A stretch of 22,836 nt of DNA. It comes from Gammaproteobacteria bacterium (GTDB lineage Bacteria > Pseudomonadota > Gammaproteobacteria > Steroidobacterales > Steroidobacteraceae). This document shows, in pieces, positions 7,033 to 14,625 of the stretch (positions within the stretch are counted from its first letter, which is position 1; each line of letters opens with the position of its first letter). The notes beneath the pieces were generated by a model. The model did no database searches and was not told where the DNA came from. It worked only from the letters and a program-made list of their open reading frames with translations. Made by a program: the position numbers and the translations under genes. The DNA lies in contig JASHVF010000178.1 in NCBI GenBank assembly GCA_030039615.1, positions 1-22,836 of the forward strand, read 5' to 3'.

Positions 7033-8688
7033 CTAGTCCTCGACCGCCAGCGCGGTGACCAGCGCAGTTCCGTTAGGACTGCCCCAGCCAGTCACCAGGT
7101 CATAGCCCTTGACCGCCGAATAGGAGCCCGATTTGCCGCTCGTGATGTCGTGAAACAGAGTGTCGTAGCTCGAGCCGACGCCGAAAGCGTAGACATACGG
7201 ATTCAAGAATCCGAGCGTCGAGTAGCCGCCGGCCGCCAGCTGCTCGTTGGCGAGCGCCACGTATGCGGCCCACATCGGGGTCGCGAAACTCGTGCCGCCG
7301 TACTCGTTCGCCGTGCAGGTGGTCTGGTCGGCGCACACGTAGAAGGTGAAGTTCGCATTCGCCGAGACGTCCGGACCGTTGCGGTAGGTGGTCGAGCCCT
7401 TGTTGCTCGAATTGATCACGCCCGCCTGCGACTGCCAGGAGGGGATCGGGATCTTGTCGGGCGATATGCCGCCGCCCGAGTCGCTCCAGGCGGTCTCGGA
7501 CTTCCATGGGCCGGCCGCGCTCGAGGTCGTGAGATCGGTGCCGCCGACCGAGATGACGTAAGCGGCATCCGCCGGCCACGCTTCGTTGCGCCGTGACCAG
7601 GTGGAGTCATCCCCCGAGGCGGCGAAGAAGTTCTGGCCCTGCGCGGCCATCTTTTCCCAGTAGGGATTGAGCGTCGAGGGATCGGCCGGAGTCCAGCCCC
7701 ACGAGCAGCCGATGGTGGTCGGCAGCGGGCTGTGGGTGGTCATGGCGCTGATGATCGCGGTGTCGGTCGAGCCGATGTACATCGTCAGGCTGGCGAGCCC
7801 CGGCGCCATGCCGATCGCCTGCGTCATGTCGATGGTCTGTTCGGTGTCGTCGCACCCCGACTTGTACACGCAGCTGGTGCTGGTGCCGTCGGTGGAGAGG
7901 AGCGTGATCGGCACGCTGTTGGTCTGCCCGACGTTCGTGAAGTAAGTGTCGAGGTCGGTGAGATCGGTGCCGTAGTACTCGAGCAGCCCGAGGTTCTGGC
8001 CGGCGCCGGTGAGCGTGCCGCCGTAATACGCGGCCCGCATGTCGCTGCCGAGGAACGAGGCCGAAGGACCCGAGCCGGTCGTCGCATGGTCGACCAGCGA
8101 GCGCGGGTTCACCCCGCGGGCGGCGGCGTAGTCGCTGCGGCGCACGTAGCGCGGCTGGGGGATGGAGTAGTTATCGAGGCCCGAGACGTGCCACAGGGCG
8201 AACGTCAGGTCCGTGGTGGGCTCGCGGTCGGGCGCGAAGAACACCCGATCCTCGCTCGGATGCCGGTAGGTGAGCATCTGCACGTGGAATGCGGCCTCCA
8301 CCGCATACACCGGGCCCGCTACCTGGACCTCCATGCCGTCGCGCGAGCCGCCGACCACGGTGAGCCCGTGGCTGCCGAGATAATCGACGACCGCAGCGTA
8401 GTCCTCCTGGGTCGGGCCGAAGCGCTCGGTGAACTGCGCGGGTGTCAGGTAGTGGCGCGTGTGAGCCGGCGTGCTGTAGAGCGCCGCAAGAAAAGCATCG
8501 AGGCCCGCCTGGTCGCGCAGCGCCAGGACCACGTCGAGCCGCAGAGTCTCCGTGGCGGGCAGGTGCCCCACGACGCTGGTCTCACCCTGGACATCGCGCA
8601 CGTGGCGCGTCATGAGCCCTGCGGCCTGCGCATCAATCGAGACGACTGCGGCTGCCGCAAGCAGCGCCGCGAATACCCCCCTACGCAT
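7033..8688 (-). CDS. Secreted S53 family serine-carboxyl peptidase (sedolisin/kumamolisin-like)
   Basis: A 551-residue secreted peptidase. Residues 1-22 are a Sec signal peptide (positive start, Ala/Leu core, cleavage likely after AQA). Residues about 45-185 match the pro-kumamolisin activation domain, including TPAHTRHYLTPAQFTERFGP. The catalytic domain has Glu283 and Asp287 (EQTID), the oxyanion Asp360 in ASGDDS, and Ser467 in GGTSFATPMWAA, which is the S53 catalytic set. The C-terminal HDIT...GYDLVTGWGSPNG block gives the calcium site. Such enzymes are usually activated by self-cleavage at acid pH and digest extracellular protein. The ATG is preceded by a near-perfect GAGGAGG. The gene lies downstream of the GNAT gene on the same strand, 133 bases away, and probably has its own promoter. 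Length and domains are those of a full-length family member. Confidence 0.95.
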   Translation of the reverse strand: MRRGVFAALLAAAAVVSIDAQAAGLMTRHVRDVQGETSVVGHLPATETLRLDVVLALRDQAGLDAFLAALYSTPAHTRHYLTPAQFTERFGPTQEDYAAVVDYLGSHGLTVVGGSRDGMEVQVAGPVYAVEAAFHVQMLTYRHPSEDRVFFAPDREPTTDLTFALWHVSGLDNYSIPQPRYVRRSDYAAARGVNPRSLVDHATTGSGPSASFLGSDMRAAYYGGTLTGAGQNLGLLEYYGTDLTDLDTYFTNVGQTNSVPITLLSTDGTSTSCVYKSGCDDTEQTIDMTQAIGMAPGLASLTMYIGSTDTAIISAMTTHSPLPTTIGCSWGWTPADPSTLNPYWEKMAAQGQNFFAASGDDSTWSRRNEAWPADAAYVISVGGTDLTTSSAAGPWKSETAWSDSGGGISPDKIPIPSWQSQAGVINSSNKGSTTYRNGPDVSANANFTFYVCADQTTCTANEYGGTSFATPMWAAYVALANEQLAAGGYSTLGFLNPYVYAFGVGSSYDTLFHDITSGKSGSYSAVKGYDLVTGWGSPNGTALVTALAVED

Positions 8689-8821
8689 AGTTCCTCCTCA
8701 CGTTGTTTAGTTGTCCCCGGGGATTGCCCCGGGAGTGAATGGAACGACGACCATCGCTGGCGCCGCGCAGGCTAACACCCGCGTCGACCGGATCGCAATG
8801 TGGTCTGCGGGCGAGGCACGC

Positions 8822-9511
8822 CTACATGCGCTCGCTGCCGCGACCGAGAGCCGCGGAGCCGAGGTCCTTGACGACCGTCGACAGCAGCACCGGCTCGGAG
8901 TGGTGTGCGCGGTACTTGGTCACGAGTACGCGGTCGATGACCCGGAAGCCATAGCGGTTGAAGAGCCCTTCGTTGCGGCGCGTCGTGAAGGTCACCATCT
9001 GGCCATATACCCTGCGGTGGCCGTGCGCGCGCAGGAAGTCGAGGAAGGCCTGGATCAGGGCGCGGGTGCTGCGCACACTGCGCGCCTCGGGCAGCACGTT
9101 CAGGTGGAAGTGCGGGGTGTTCCGTGGCGCCGCCGGCACCTCGCGCCAGCTGTTGAGCAGCACCCAGCGGAGGAAGGCGCGCGAGGCGCGGTTGTAGGGA
9201 CGCGTGTAACAGCGATACAGGGCGCGCGCGGCGACCGCGATGTTGGCGAACGCCTGGAAGGCCTGCTTGCGCAGCGGATGGCGGCAGCCCATCAGGTAGC
9301 CGCGCACCTGCCCGCCGAGCTCACAGACCAGCAGCGCGTCGGGCTCGAAGCGCGTGTAGTAGCCGGTCAGGTAGTCGGCGAACAGCTCGCGGTCCTCGAA
9401 TACCGGGTCGATGGGCCGGCCGAGGAAGCCGGTGTCGGCGCAGATGCGGCGTACTGCTTCCCGATCGGCGGGGCGGTAGGGGCGCAGCTGCACGGCGTCG
9501 GCGTCGCTCAT
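8822..9511 (-). CDS. GNAT-family N-acetyltransferase
   Basis: A 229-residue protein whose N-terminus reads VQLRPYRPADREAVRRICADTGF, the typical first strand and helix of GNAT acetyltransferases. Further blocks are DALLVCELGGQVRGYLMGC (strands around the acceptor site), HFHLNVLPEARSVRSTRALI (acetyl-CoA binding area, with an unusual SVRSTR loop instead of the classical Q/RxxGxG/A) and RRNEGLFNRYGFRVIDRV near the end. It should transfer an acetyl or related acyl group from CoA in the cytoplasm. The ATG at 9511 was chosen because the similarity starts there; the frame stays open upstream over the S9 gene but that part is not GNAT-like. A TACACT -10-like hexamer (9529-9524) lies only 12 bases before the ATG, and there is no ribosome site. 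The acceptor is unknown. Confidence 0.85.
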   Translation of the reverse strand: MSDADAVQLRPYRPADREAVRRICADTGFLGRPIDPVFEDRELFADYLTGYYTRFEPDALLVCELGGQVRGYLMGCRHPLRKQAFQAFANIAVAARALYRCYTRPYNRASRAFLRWVLLNSWREVPAAPRNTPHFHLNVLPEARSVRSTRALIQAFLDFLRAHGHRRVYGQMVTFTTRRNEGLFNRYGFRVIDRVLVTKYRAHHSEPVLLSTVVKDLGSAALGRGSERM

Positions 9512-9568
9512 CGGGTGAGCGCGAGTGTACCGGCTGGACTGATACGGGCGCGTGACAGCCGCCGGCGC

Positions 9569-9574
9569 TATAGT
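9569..9574 (+). promoter_or_regulatory. Candidate -10 of the S9 peptidase gene
   Basis: TATAGT on the plus strand lies 33 bases before the ATG of the S9 peptidase gene, in the 96-base divergent intergenic region shared with the GNAT gene. It matches five of six -10 consensus bases, but I could not find a well-spaced -35, so the call is tentative. Confidence 0.35.
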
Positions 9575-9607
9575 GAACGGCACAAGCACAATAATCAGGG
9601 GAGCCCC

Positions 9608-11602
9608 ATGAAGGTCATCAGCGCGGTGTTGGCAGTCGGCATCTGGGCGTGCGCCGGCACGGCACCGGCGGCGCAGGCGCCGACCATTCGCGACACGCTG
9701 CGGCAGGTACGCCTCTCCGACCCGCACCTCTCCCCCGATGGCAAGAGCGTCGTGCTGGTCGAGTCCCGGGCGGACGTCGAGAGCGACGAATATCGCTCGG
9801 AGCTGGTGCTGGTCGAGCTGCCGGGCGGCCACCTGCGGCCTGTGACGCGCGACCGACACCACGCAGCCTCGCCGCGCTGGTCGCCCGCGGGCGATCGCAT
9901 CGCCTTCATCGCGCCGGACGCCGACAAGCACGGCCAGGTGTTCGTGCTGCCGATGAGCGGCGGTGACGCGCTGCAGCTCACCAGCGGCAAGGATGCGGTA
10001 TCGCAGTTCGCCTGGAGTCCGGACGGAGCGAGCATCGCCTATGCCGTGGAGGATCCGAAACCGGAGCTCAAGGGCGAGGACAAGTTCCGCACCGCGTTCC
10101 GCGTCGGTAACGATGACTTTACGATCTCCGAGGCGGTGCGGCCGACACACCTGTGGCTGGTGCCATCGCAGGGAGGTGCGGCACGGCGGCTGACGAGCGG
10201 CAGCTGGTCGCTCCCTTCGAGCCTGCCGCCGGGGCCGCCTTCATCGCCCATTTCCTGGTCGAAGGACGGCAAGAGCATCGTCCTCGTCCGCCAGGAGACT
10301 CCCTCGACCGGCGATGGGCTGCTGACCCGCATCCAGGTGCTGGACGTCGCGAGCGGCGCGCTCCGCTCCCTCACCGGCGAGAGCCGTCTCGAGGGCTATC
10401 CCAAGGTATCGCCCGACGGGACCCGCGTCGCCTACTGGCGCAACCGCAACGGCAATGCGTGGGAGTTCCAGGATGTGTGGCTCGCGCCGTTCGCGGGCGG
10501 CGCCGGCCGTGACCTGAGCGCGGGCGCGGATGTGAACGTCTTCGGAACCTGGTGGTCGCACGACGGGCGCTCGCTGATCGTCGGCGGCAATACCGGAACC
10601 ACGGTGGGCCTGTGGCGGGTCGGGATCGACGGCTCCACCGAGCGCATCCGGCTCGAGGGCGCCATGCCCACCAACGTCTACTGGATGGATCTCGACGTCG
10701 GAGCGGACGGCAAGCTCGTGTTTGTCGGCCAGACCAATGCCGATCCCGCCGAGCTCTACCTGCTCGCGTCCGGCAGCCACACGGCCAGCGCCGTGACGCA
10801 CGAGAACGCGGCGCTCGCCGATCTGACGCTGGCGCGCACCGAGGGCGTGACCTGGAAGGGACCGGGCGGCCGCACGCTCGACGGTATCCTCACCTATCCC
10901 GCGGGGTACCGCGCGGGGCAGCAGTATCCCCTGGTGCTGCTCATCCATGGCGGGCCGACCTCTTCCTCGCGCGAGCGCTTTGGTCTGCTGCGCTACGTGC
11001 TGGCGACGCACGACTGGCTGGTGTTCGAGCCGAACTACCGCGGCAGCGACAACGGCGGCAATGCGTTCGCGGCGGCGATCTACCGCGATGCGGGCCAGGG
11101 TCCGGGCGAGGACGTGATGTCGGGAGTCGAGTACCTCAAGAGCCGCGGTCTGGTGGACGCGCAGCGCATGGCGGTGACCGGCTGGTCGTACGGCGGATTC
11201 ATGACCACGTGGCTCGCGGGGCACTACCCGGTGTGGAAGGCCGCGGTCGCCGGCGCCGCCGTGACGGACTTCGTGGAGATGTACGACCTCTCCGACGGCA
11301 ACGTCACCACGTCCGAACAGACGGGGGCTTCCCCCTACGTCGGCGACGGCATGGACGTGAACCGCCGCCAGTCGCCGGCGAGCGCGGTCACGCAGATTCG
11401 CGCCCCGACCCTCATCATGTGCGACACCGGGGATTTTCGCGTGCCCATCACGCAGTCCTACGGGCTGTACCGGGCGCTGGTGGACAACCGCGTCACCACC
11501 GAGTTCTACGCGATCCCGACCGGCGGACATTTCCCGAGCGATCCGATCCGTCAGATGGACGTGTGGCAGCGCTGGGTCGACTGGCTGCAACGCTACCTGT
11601 GA
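9608..11602 (+). CDS. Exported S9 family peptidase (prolyl oligopeptidase type)
   Basis: A 664-residue protein. A signal peptide covers about residues 1-22 (cleavage near APA-AQ), so it should act in the periplasm. Residues about 35-400 form a WD40/TolB-like beta-propeller with repeated 'SPDG' motifs (LSPDGKSVV, WSPDGASIAY, VSPDGTRVAY). The C-terminal alpha/beta hydrolase domain has Ser527 in GWSYGGFMTTW, Asp609 in DTGDFRVP and His641 in GGHFPSD, and the HGGP oxyanion loop at 447-450. This set is that of S9 dipeptidyl or acylaminoacyl peptidases, which trim short peptides. The ATG at 9608 has AGGGGAG just upstream. It stands alone as a transcription unit. It may act on peptides made by secreted proteases such as the nearby S53 enzyme, but that is inference. 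The exact S9 subfamily is uncertain. Confidence 0.95.
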   Translation: MKVISAVLAVGIWACAGTAPAAQAPTIRDTLRQVRLSDPHLSPDGKSVVLVESRADVESDEYRSELVLVELPGGHLRPVTRDRHHAASPRWSPAGDRIAFIAPDADKHGQVFVLPMSGGDALQLTSGKDAVSQFAWSPDGASIAYAVEDPKPELKGEDKFRTAFRVGNDDFTISEAVRPTHLWLVPSQGGAARRLTSGSWSLPSSLPPGPPSSPISWSKDGKSIVLVRQETPSTGDGLLTRIQVLDVASGALRSLTGESRLEGYPKVSPDGTRVAYWRNRNGNAWEFQDVWLAPFAGGAGRDLSAGADVNVFGTWWSHDGRSLIVGGNTGTTVGLWRVGIDGSTERIRLEGAMPTNVYWMDLDVGADGKLVFVGQTNADPAELYLLASGSHTASAVTHENAALADLTLARTEGVTWKGPGGRTLDGILTYPAGYRAGQQYPLVLLIHGGPTSSSRERFGLLRYVLATHDWLVFEPNYRGSDNGGNAFAAAIYRDAGQGPGEDVMSGVEYLKSRGLVDAQRMAVTGWSYGGFMTTWLAGHYPVWKAAVAGAAVTDFVEMYDLSDGNVTTSEQTGASPYVGDGMDVNRRQSPASAVTQIRAPTLIMCDTGDFRVPITQSYGLYRALVDNRVTTEFYAIPTGGHFPSDPIRQMDVWQRWVDWLQRYL

Positions 11603-11603
11603 G

Positions 11604-11627
11604 CGCTGGCGGCCGGCGCCGCGAGCG
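11604..11627. terminator. Hairpin between convergent genes
   Basis: The 26-base gap between the S9 peptidase stop and the convergent membrane-protein stop is filled by a 10-base stem (one G-G mismatch) with a CGGC loop. No T-tract follows on either strand, so it is not a classical intrinsic terminator, but its position suggests a bidirectional stop or 3' end stabiliser. Confidence 0.4.
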
Positions 11628-11628
11628 G

Positions 11629-12183
11629 TCAGGGCGAGGAGGCGAGCTCGAGCTCGCGCAGGCGCGGGGCGGCCATGGTGCCCAAGCGCACCGAGGCGGC
11701 GTACAGCCCGGCCGCGAACACCACCAGCGCAACCACGAGGATCGCGCACGCCCACTTGTGGCGCGCCTCGAGCCGCGCGAGCGAGCTGAGGTACGAAAAG
11801 AAGGCGAGCGCCGCGGCGACCACCACCGTCGCATCGAGGCTCGCCCGCTGCCAGTAGCTGCCTCCGAGATGCAGCCACATACCGAACTCATCGAAGGTGA
11901 GTGCCATGGCGATGCCGTAGACGAACGCGGCGCGGCGCGCCGCGGTCGGGCCCGGGGTCGCCAGGAGTGTGTACGCACCCACCGCCGCCAGCAGGAAGAT
12001 GCCGTAGTTGAGATGGTGGACGTGGGTGTCGCTGAGGAAGAAATAGAGGTTGGGAATGGCGCGCGCCATGATGAGGAACACGGTGATGCGCGCGAGCACG
12101 AAGGTGACGATGAAGGCGAACAGGGCGCGCCGCGCGAGCTCGTGAGTGCTCGGGCACAGATCCGGCGGCTGGTCGATGCGCAT
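11629..12183 (-). CDS. Multi-pass membrane protein of unknown function
   Basis: A 184-residue protein with about five hydrophobic segments (roughly 20-40, 58-76, 86-103, 117-133 and 145-165). Polar residues that look conserved occur near membrane boundaries: THVHHLNYG (54-60) and FDEFGMWLHLGG (97-108). A His-x-His-His followed by a glycine-rich helix recalls uncharacterised bacterial membrane proteins, and the His/Asp/Glu cluster could be a metal site in the membrane. I cannot name the family. The ATG at 12183 was chosen because the upstream extension (to 12414) is Cys/Pro-rich and does not look coding. There is no strong ribosome site. Both the neighbour on the left and the small gene on the right run the other way, so it is a lone unit. 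The 272 bases to 12455 hold no gene I can support. Confidence 0.75.
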   Translation of the reverse strand: MRIDQPPDLCPSTHELARRALFAFIVTFVLARITVFLIMARAIPNLYFFLSDTHVHHLNYGIFLLAAVGAYTLLATPGPTAARRAAFVYGIAMALTFDEFGMWLHLGGSYWQRASLDATVVVAAALAFFSYLSSLARLEARHKWACAILVVALVVFAAGLYAASVRLGTMAAPRLRELELASSP

Positions 12184-12455
12184 GCGCTCGGCAGCATAGC
12201 AACAATGAATTCGGGTCGCGGTGCAGCATGTGGACGGCAGGAAGCTCTGGGGCGCAAATCTCGGCGGCGCGATCGGCGGCGGGGTCATCGCGTACGATGC
12301 CGGACATGGCGAGAGAGTCGCGGCGGCCAGCGGCCTCACCGAGGTGCTGTGGCCGACGAGGATCACGACGGCCAAGGTCTCGATCCTCGGCCTCGGAGCG
12401 CATTGAACTGTCACGATTGTCGGCTAGAGTCGCGCTCTTTGGTATCGGGGCGCTC

Positions 12456-12758
12456 GTGCAAAGACGGCTGTTCCTGTGCGGGGCGGTGTTGGCGGCCTTC
12501 GCGCTGACGCTTGCGTTCGTCTCCTGGCACGAGGGCCTGTGGCACTCGGTCGCTGCGCCGCTCGTGACGGCTGCGGCCGAGCCGCCCGACCTTGCGCCGA
12601 CCGTTTCCCTGGCGGCGGCGACTCCCGCCGCGGAGGTCGTGCCACCCGCTGCCGCGACGGTCCCGCCTGCGCATGAGAACGCGCCGTCCTCAGGCCCCGA
12701 TGTCGCTGCCGTGCTCGTGCGCCGCGACCGGGGCGGGCGCGGCTCGAGAACGCGCTAG
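12456..12758 (+). CDS. Small protein with N-terminal membrane anchor and Ala/Pro-rich tail
   Basis: A 100-residue open frame beginning at a GTG. Residues 2-24 (VQRRLFLCGAVLAAFALTLA region) form a basic start and hydrophobic core typical of a membrane anchor or uncleaved signal. The remaining 75 residues are rich in Ala, Pro and Val without domain character, ending in a basic RRDRGGRGSRTR tail. It ends 14 bases before the multicopper oxidase ATG on the same strand, so it may be co-transcribed. The ribosome site is poor, and the frame is open further upstream, so the start is uncertain. It could be a real small envelope protein or a chance frame in GC-rich DNA. Confidence 0.4.
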   Translation: MQRRLFLCGAVLAAFALTLAFVSWHEGLWHSVAAPLVTAAAEPPDLAPTVSLAAATPAAEVVPPAAATVPPAHENAPSSGPDVAAVLVRRDRGGRGSRTR

Positions 12759-12772
12759 GCCCGCTCTCATCG

Positions 12773-14575
12773 ATGCTGCCGCGCTACTGCCTCCTCGCGC
12801 TTGCGGCATGCGCGCTCGCGCAGAGCGCACACGCGGGGAGTTCTGAGGGCGATCCGTGCAGCCGCGCGGCACCGGGTGCGGAGATACCCGAGCCACGCGA
12901 GCTGCACAGCGAGCACGGAGTTCTCGAGGTCGAGCTCAGCATTCACAACTATCGCGAGCCGGACGGCTCGGTGCGCTACTGCTACCTGCTCCCCGACGGC
13001 GGCGAATCGCCGGCGCTGCGGCTCAGTCCCGGCGACCTGTTGATTCTGCACCTGACGAACGACCTGACCGACATCTCCCCCTCAGGCAAGCCACCTCCGG
13101 TGGGCGCGCACTCGCACGCGGCGCACTCCCGGGAGACGCACGGCCCGGATCCCTGCAGCAGCGGCGCCATGACGCCGGTATCGACCAACCTGCACTTCCA
13201 CGGTTTGACGGTGCCGCCGGTCTGCCATCAGGACGACGTTCTGCGGACCTCGGTGCAGCCGAGCGACGGGCCGTTCGAGTATCGCTTCAGGATTCCGCTC
13301 AACGAGCCACCGGGCCTCTACTGGTATCACCCGCACATTCACGGGTTCAGCAGCGTGCAGGTCTCGGGCGGCGCCTCCGGGCCGATGGTCATCGAGGGGC
13401 TCGAGCGCGCCACCCCGGACGTGGCAGGGCTCCCCGAGCGGCTGCTGGTGATCCGCGACCAGGCCCTGGTGAACCCCGACGCCCCGCCTTCGAAGTCGGA
13501 GCCCGTCGTGCCGAAGATGCTCATCGACCGGGACGGCGACGCCGCCAATAACGGCACCGGCTTCGGCAAGCCCGCCAAGGACCTGTCGATCAACTTCGTG
13601 CCGGTGCCGTACCCCGACTACCCGCCCGCGCTGCTGCGCATGCGACCCGGCGAGCGGCAGCTGTGGCGTGTGCTGAACGCGAGCTCGGTGACCTACCTCA
13701 ATCTCGCCGTGCTCTTCGGCCGCACGGCGCAGCGGCTCGGTCTCGTGGCGATCGATGGCGTGCCGATGAATGCGCCGCTCGGGCGCTCGCCTCCGGTCAC
13801 CTGGGTCGATCACATCGGCGTGCCGCCGGGGGCGCGCGTCGAGTTCATCCTCGACGGCCCACCGCTCGGCGTACCCGCGCTGCTCGTGACGCGCACCGTC
13901 GACACCGGGCAGGGCGGCGAGAACGACCCCAACCGTGCGCTCGCCTCCATCGTCGCCAGCGCGGATGCTCCCGAGCCACAGTCGAAGCTGCCGGCCGTCT
14001 CCGAGGCGTTGCCGCCGCCCGCATTCCCGTGGCTCGGCGACGTCACGCCGCTGCGCGTGCGGCACTTCTACTTCTCGGAGAAGCTCCAGGATCCCAAGAA
14101 TCCGAACAGCGCAACAGATTTTTACATCACCGAGGAGGGCAAGACTCCGGCGCCGTTCGATCCGAGTGCCGCCGCGCCGGATATCGTGGCCTACCAGGGC
14201 GACGTGGAGGACTGGGTGATCGAGAACCGTTCGACGGAGTTGCACGCCTTCCACATCCACCAGCTGCATTTCATGCTGGTCGATTGGCTGGGAATGCCCG
14301 TCAACGAGCCGTTTCTGCGCGACACGGTCAACGTTCCGTACTTCAGGCCGCAGATGCTGCAGTACCCGAGCGTGCGGCTGCGCATGGACTTCCGCGATCC
14401 CAACACGGTCGGGACTTTCGTCTATCACTGCCATCTGCTGGAGCACGAGGACGGCGGCATGATGGGCACCATCCGCGTCGAACCGGCAGCCGCGTCGCCG
14501 GAGCCGGCGCACCAGTCCAGGCTGAAGGTGCCGGATTCACACAACGATCAAGTGTCTGCAACACGGCCTCTCTAG
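12773..14575 (+). CDS. Secreted multicopper oxidase
   Basis: A 600-residue protein with a Sec signal peptide (residues 1-21, cleavage near AHA-GSS). All four copper-binding blocks are present: LHFHG (His141, His143), WYHPHIHG (His186, His188), HAFHIHQLHF at about residues 489-498 and YHCHLLEHEDGGMMG at about 551-565. The last block supplies the Cys-His bridge to the trinuclear centre and the type 1 Cys, His and Met. The Met axial ligand suggests a laccase/CueO/bilirubin-oxidase-like enzyme that oxidises phenols or metal ions with oxygen. A His-rich insertion at 113-123 (HSHAAHSRETH) may help bind copper. It is followed by the phosphoesterase gene 50 bases away on the same strand. Full-length and intact; the natural substrate is not evident. 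Confidence 0.95.
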   Translation: MLPRYCLLALAACALAQSAHAGSSEGDPCSRAAPGAEIPEPRELHSEHGVLEVELSIHNYREPDGSVRYCYLLPDGGESPALRLSPGDLLILHLTNDLTDISPSGKPPPVGAHSHAAHSRETHGPDPCSSGAMTPVSTNLHFHGLTVPPVCHQDDVLRTSVQPSDGPFEYRFRIPLNEPPGLYWYHPHIHGFSSVQVSGGASGPMVIEGLERATPDVAGLPERLLVIRDQALVNPDAPPSKSEPVVPKMLIDRDGDAANNGTGFGKPAKDLSINFVPVPYPDYPPALLRMRPGERQLWRVLNASSVTYLNLAVLFGRTAQRLGLVAIDGVPMNAPLGRSPPVTWVDHIGVPPGARVEFILDGPPLGVPALLVTRTVDTGQGGENDPNRALASIVASADAPEPQSKLPAVSEALPPPAFPWLGDVTPLRVRHFYFSEKLQDPKNPNSATDFYITEEGKTPAPFDPSAAAPDIVAYQGDVEDWVIENRSTELHAFHIHQLHFMLVDWLGMPVNEPFLRDTVNVPYFRPQMLQYPSVRLRMDFRDPNTVGTFVYHCHLLEHEDGGMMGTIRVEPAAASPEPAHQSRLKVPDSHNDQVSATRPL

Positions 14576-14625
14576 GTTGCGCACCGCGGTCCCTTGCGAT
14601 CGCGATACGACATGAGGGAGGTCGC

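Noticed and set aside
8716..8733. CCCGGGG-ATTG-CCCCGGG hairpin upstream of the S53 gene
   Set aside because: Seven-base stem made of self-complementary GC runs with no T-tract on either strand; could be a leader hairpin but gives no specific support.
8711..11602. A 963-codon open frame on the plus strand beginning before the S9 peptidase
   Set aside because: Only the part from 9608 has family character and a ribosome site; the first 299 codons lie antisense to the GNAT gene and are a by-product of GC-rich codon use.
12221..12406. Small 61-codon plus-strand frame with a glycine-rich stretch
   Set aside because: No ribosome site, no motif, and other frames are equally open there.
10552..12507. 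A 651-codon plus-strand frame over the S9 peptidase and membrane-protein genes
   Set aside because: Arg-rich shadow translation that overlaps two genes with clear features; no motif of its own.
13663..14625. Long plus-strand frame leading into the phosphoesterase gene
   Set aside because: It runs in another frame over the multicopper oxidase and is Arg/Ala-rich without motifs; the phosphoesterase begins at 14626 with signal peptide and ribosome site.
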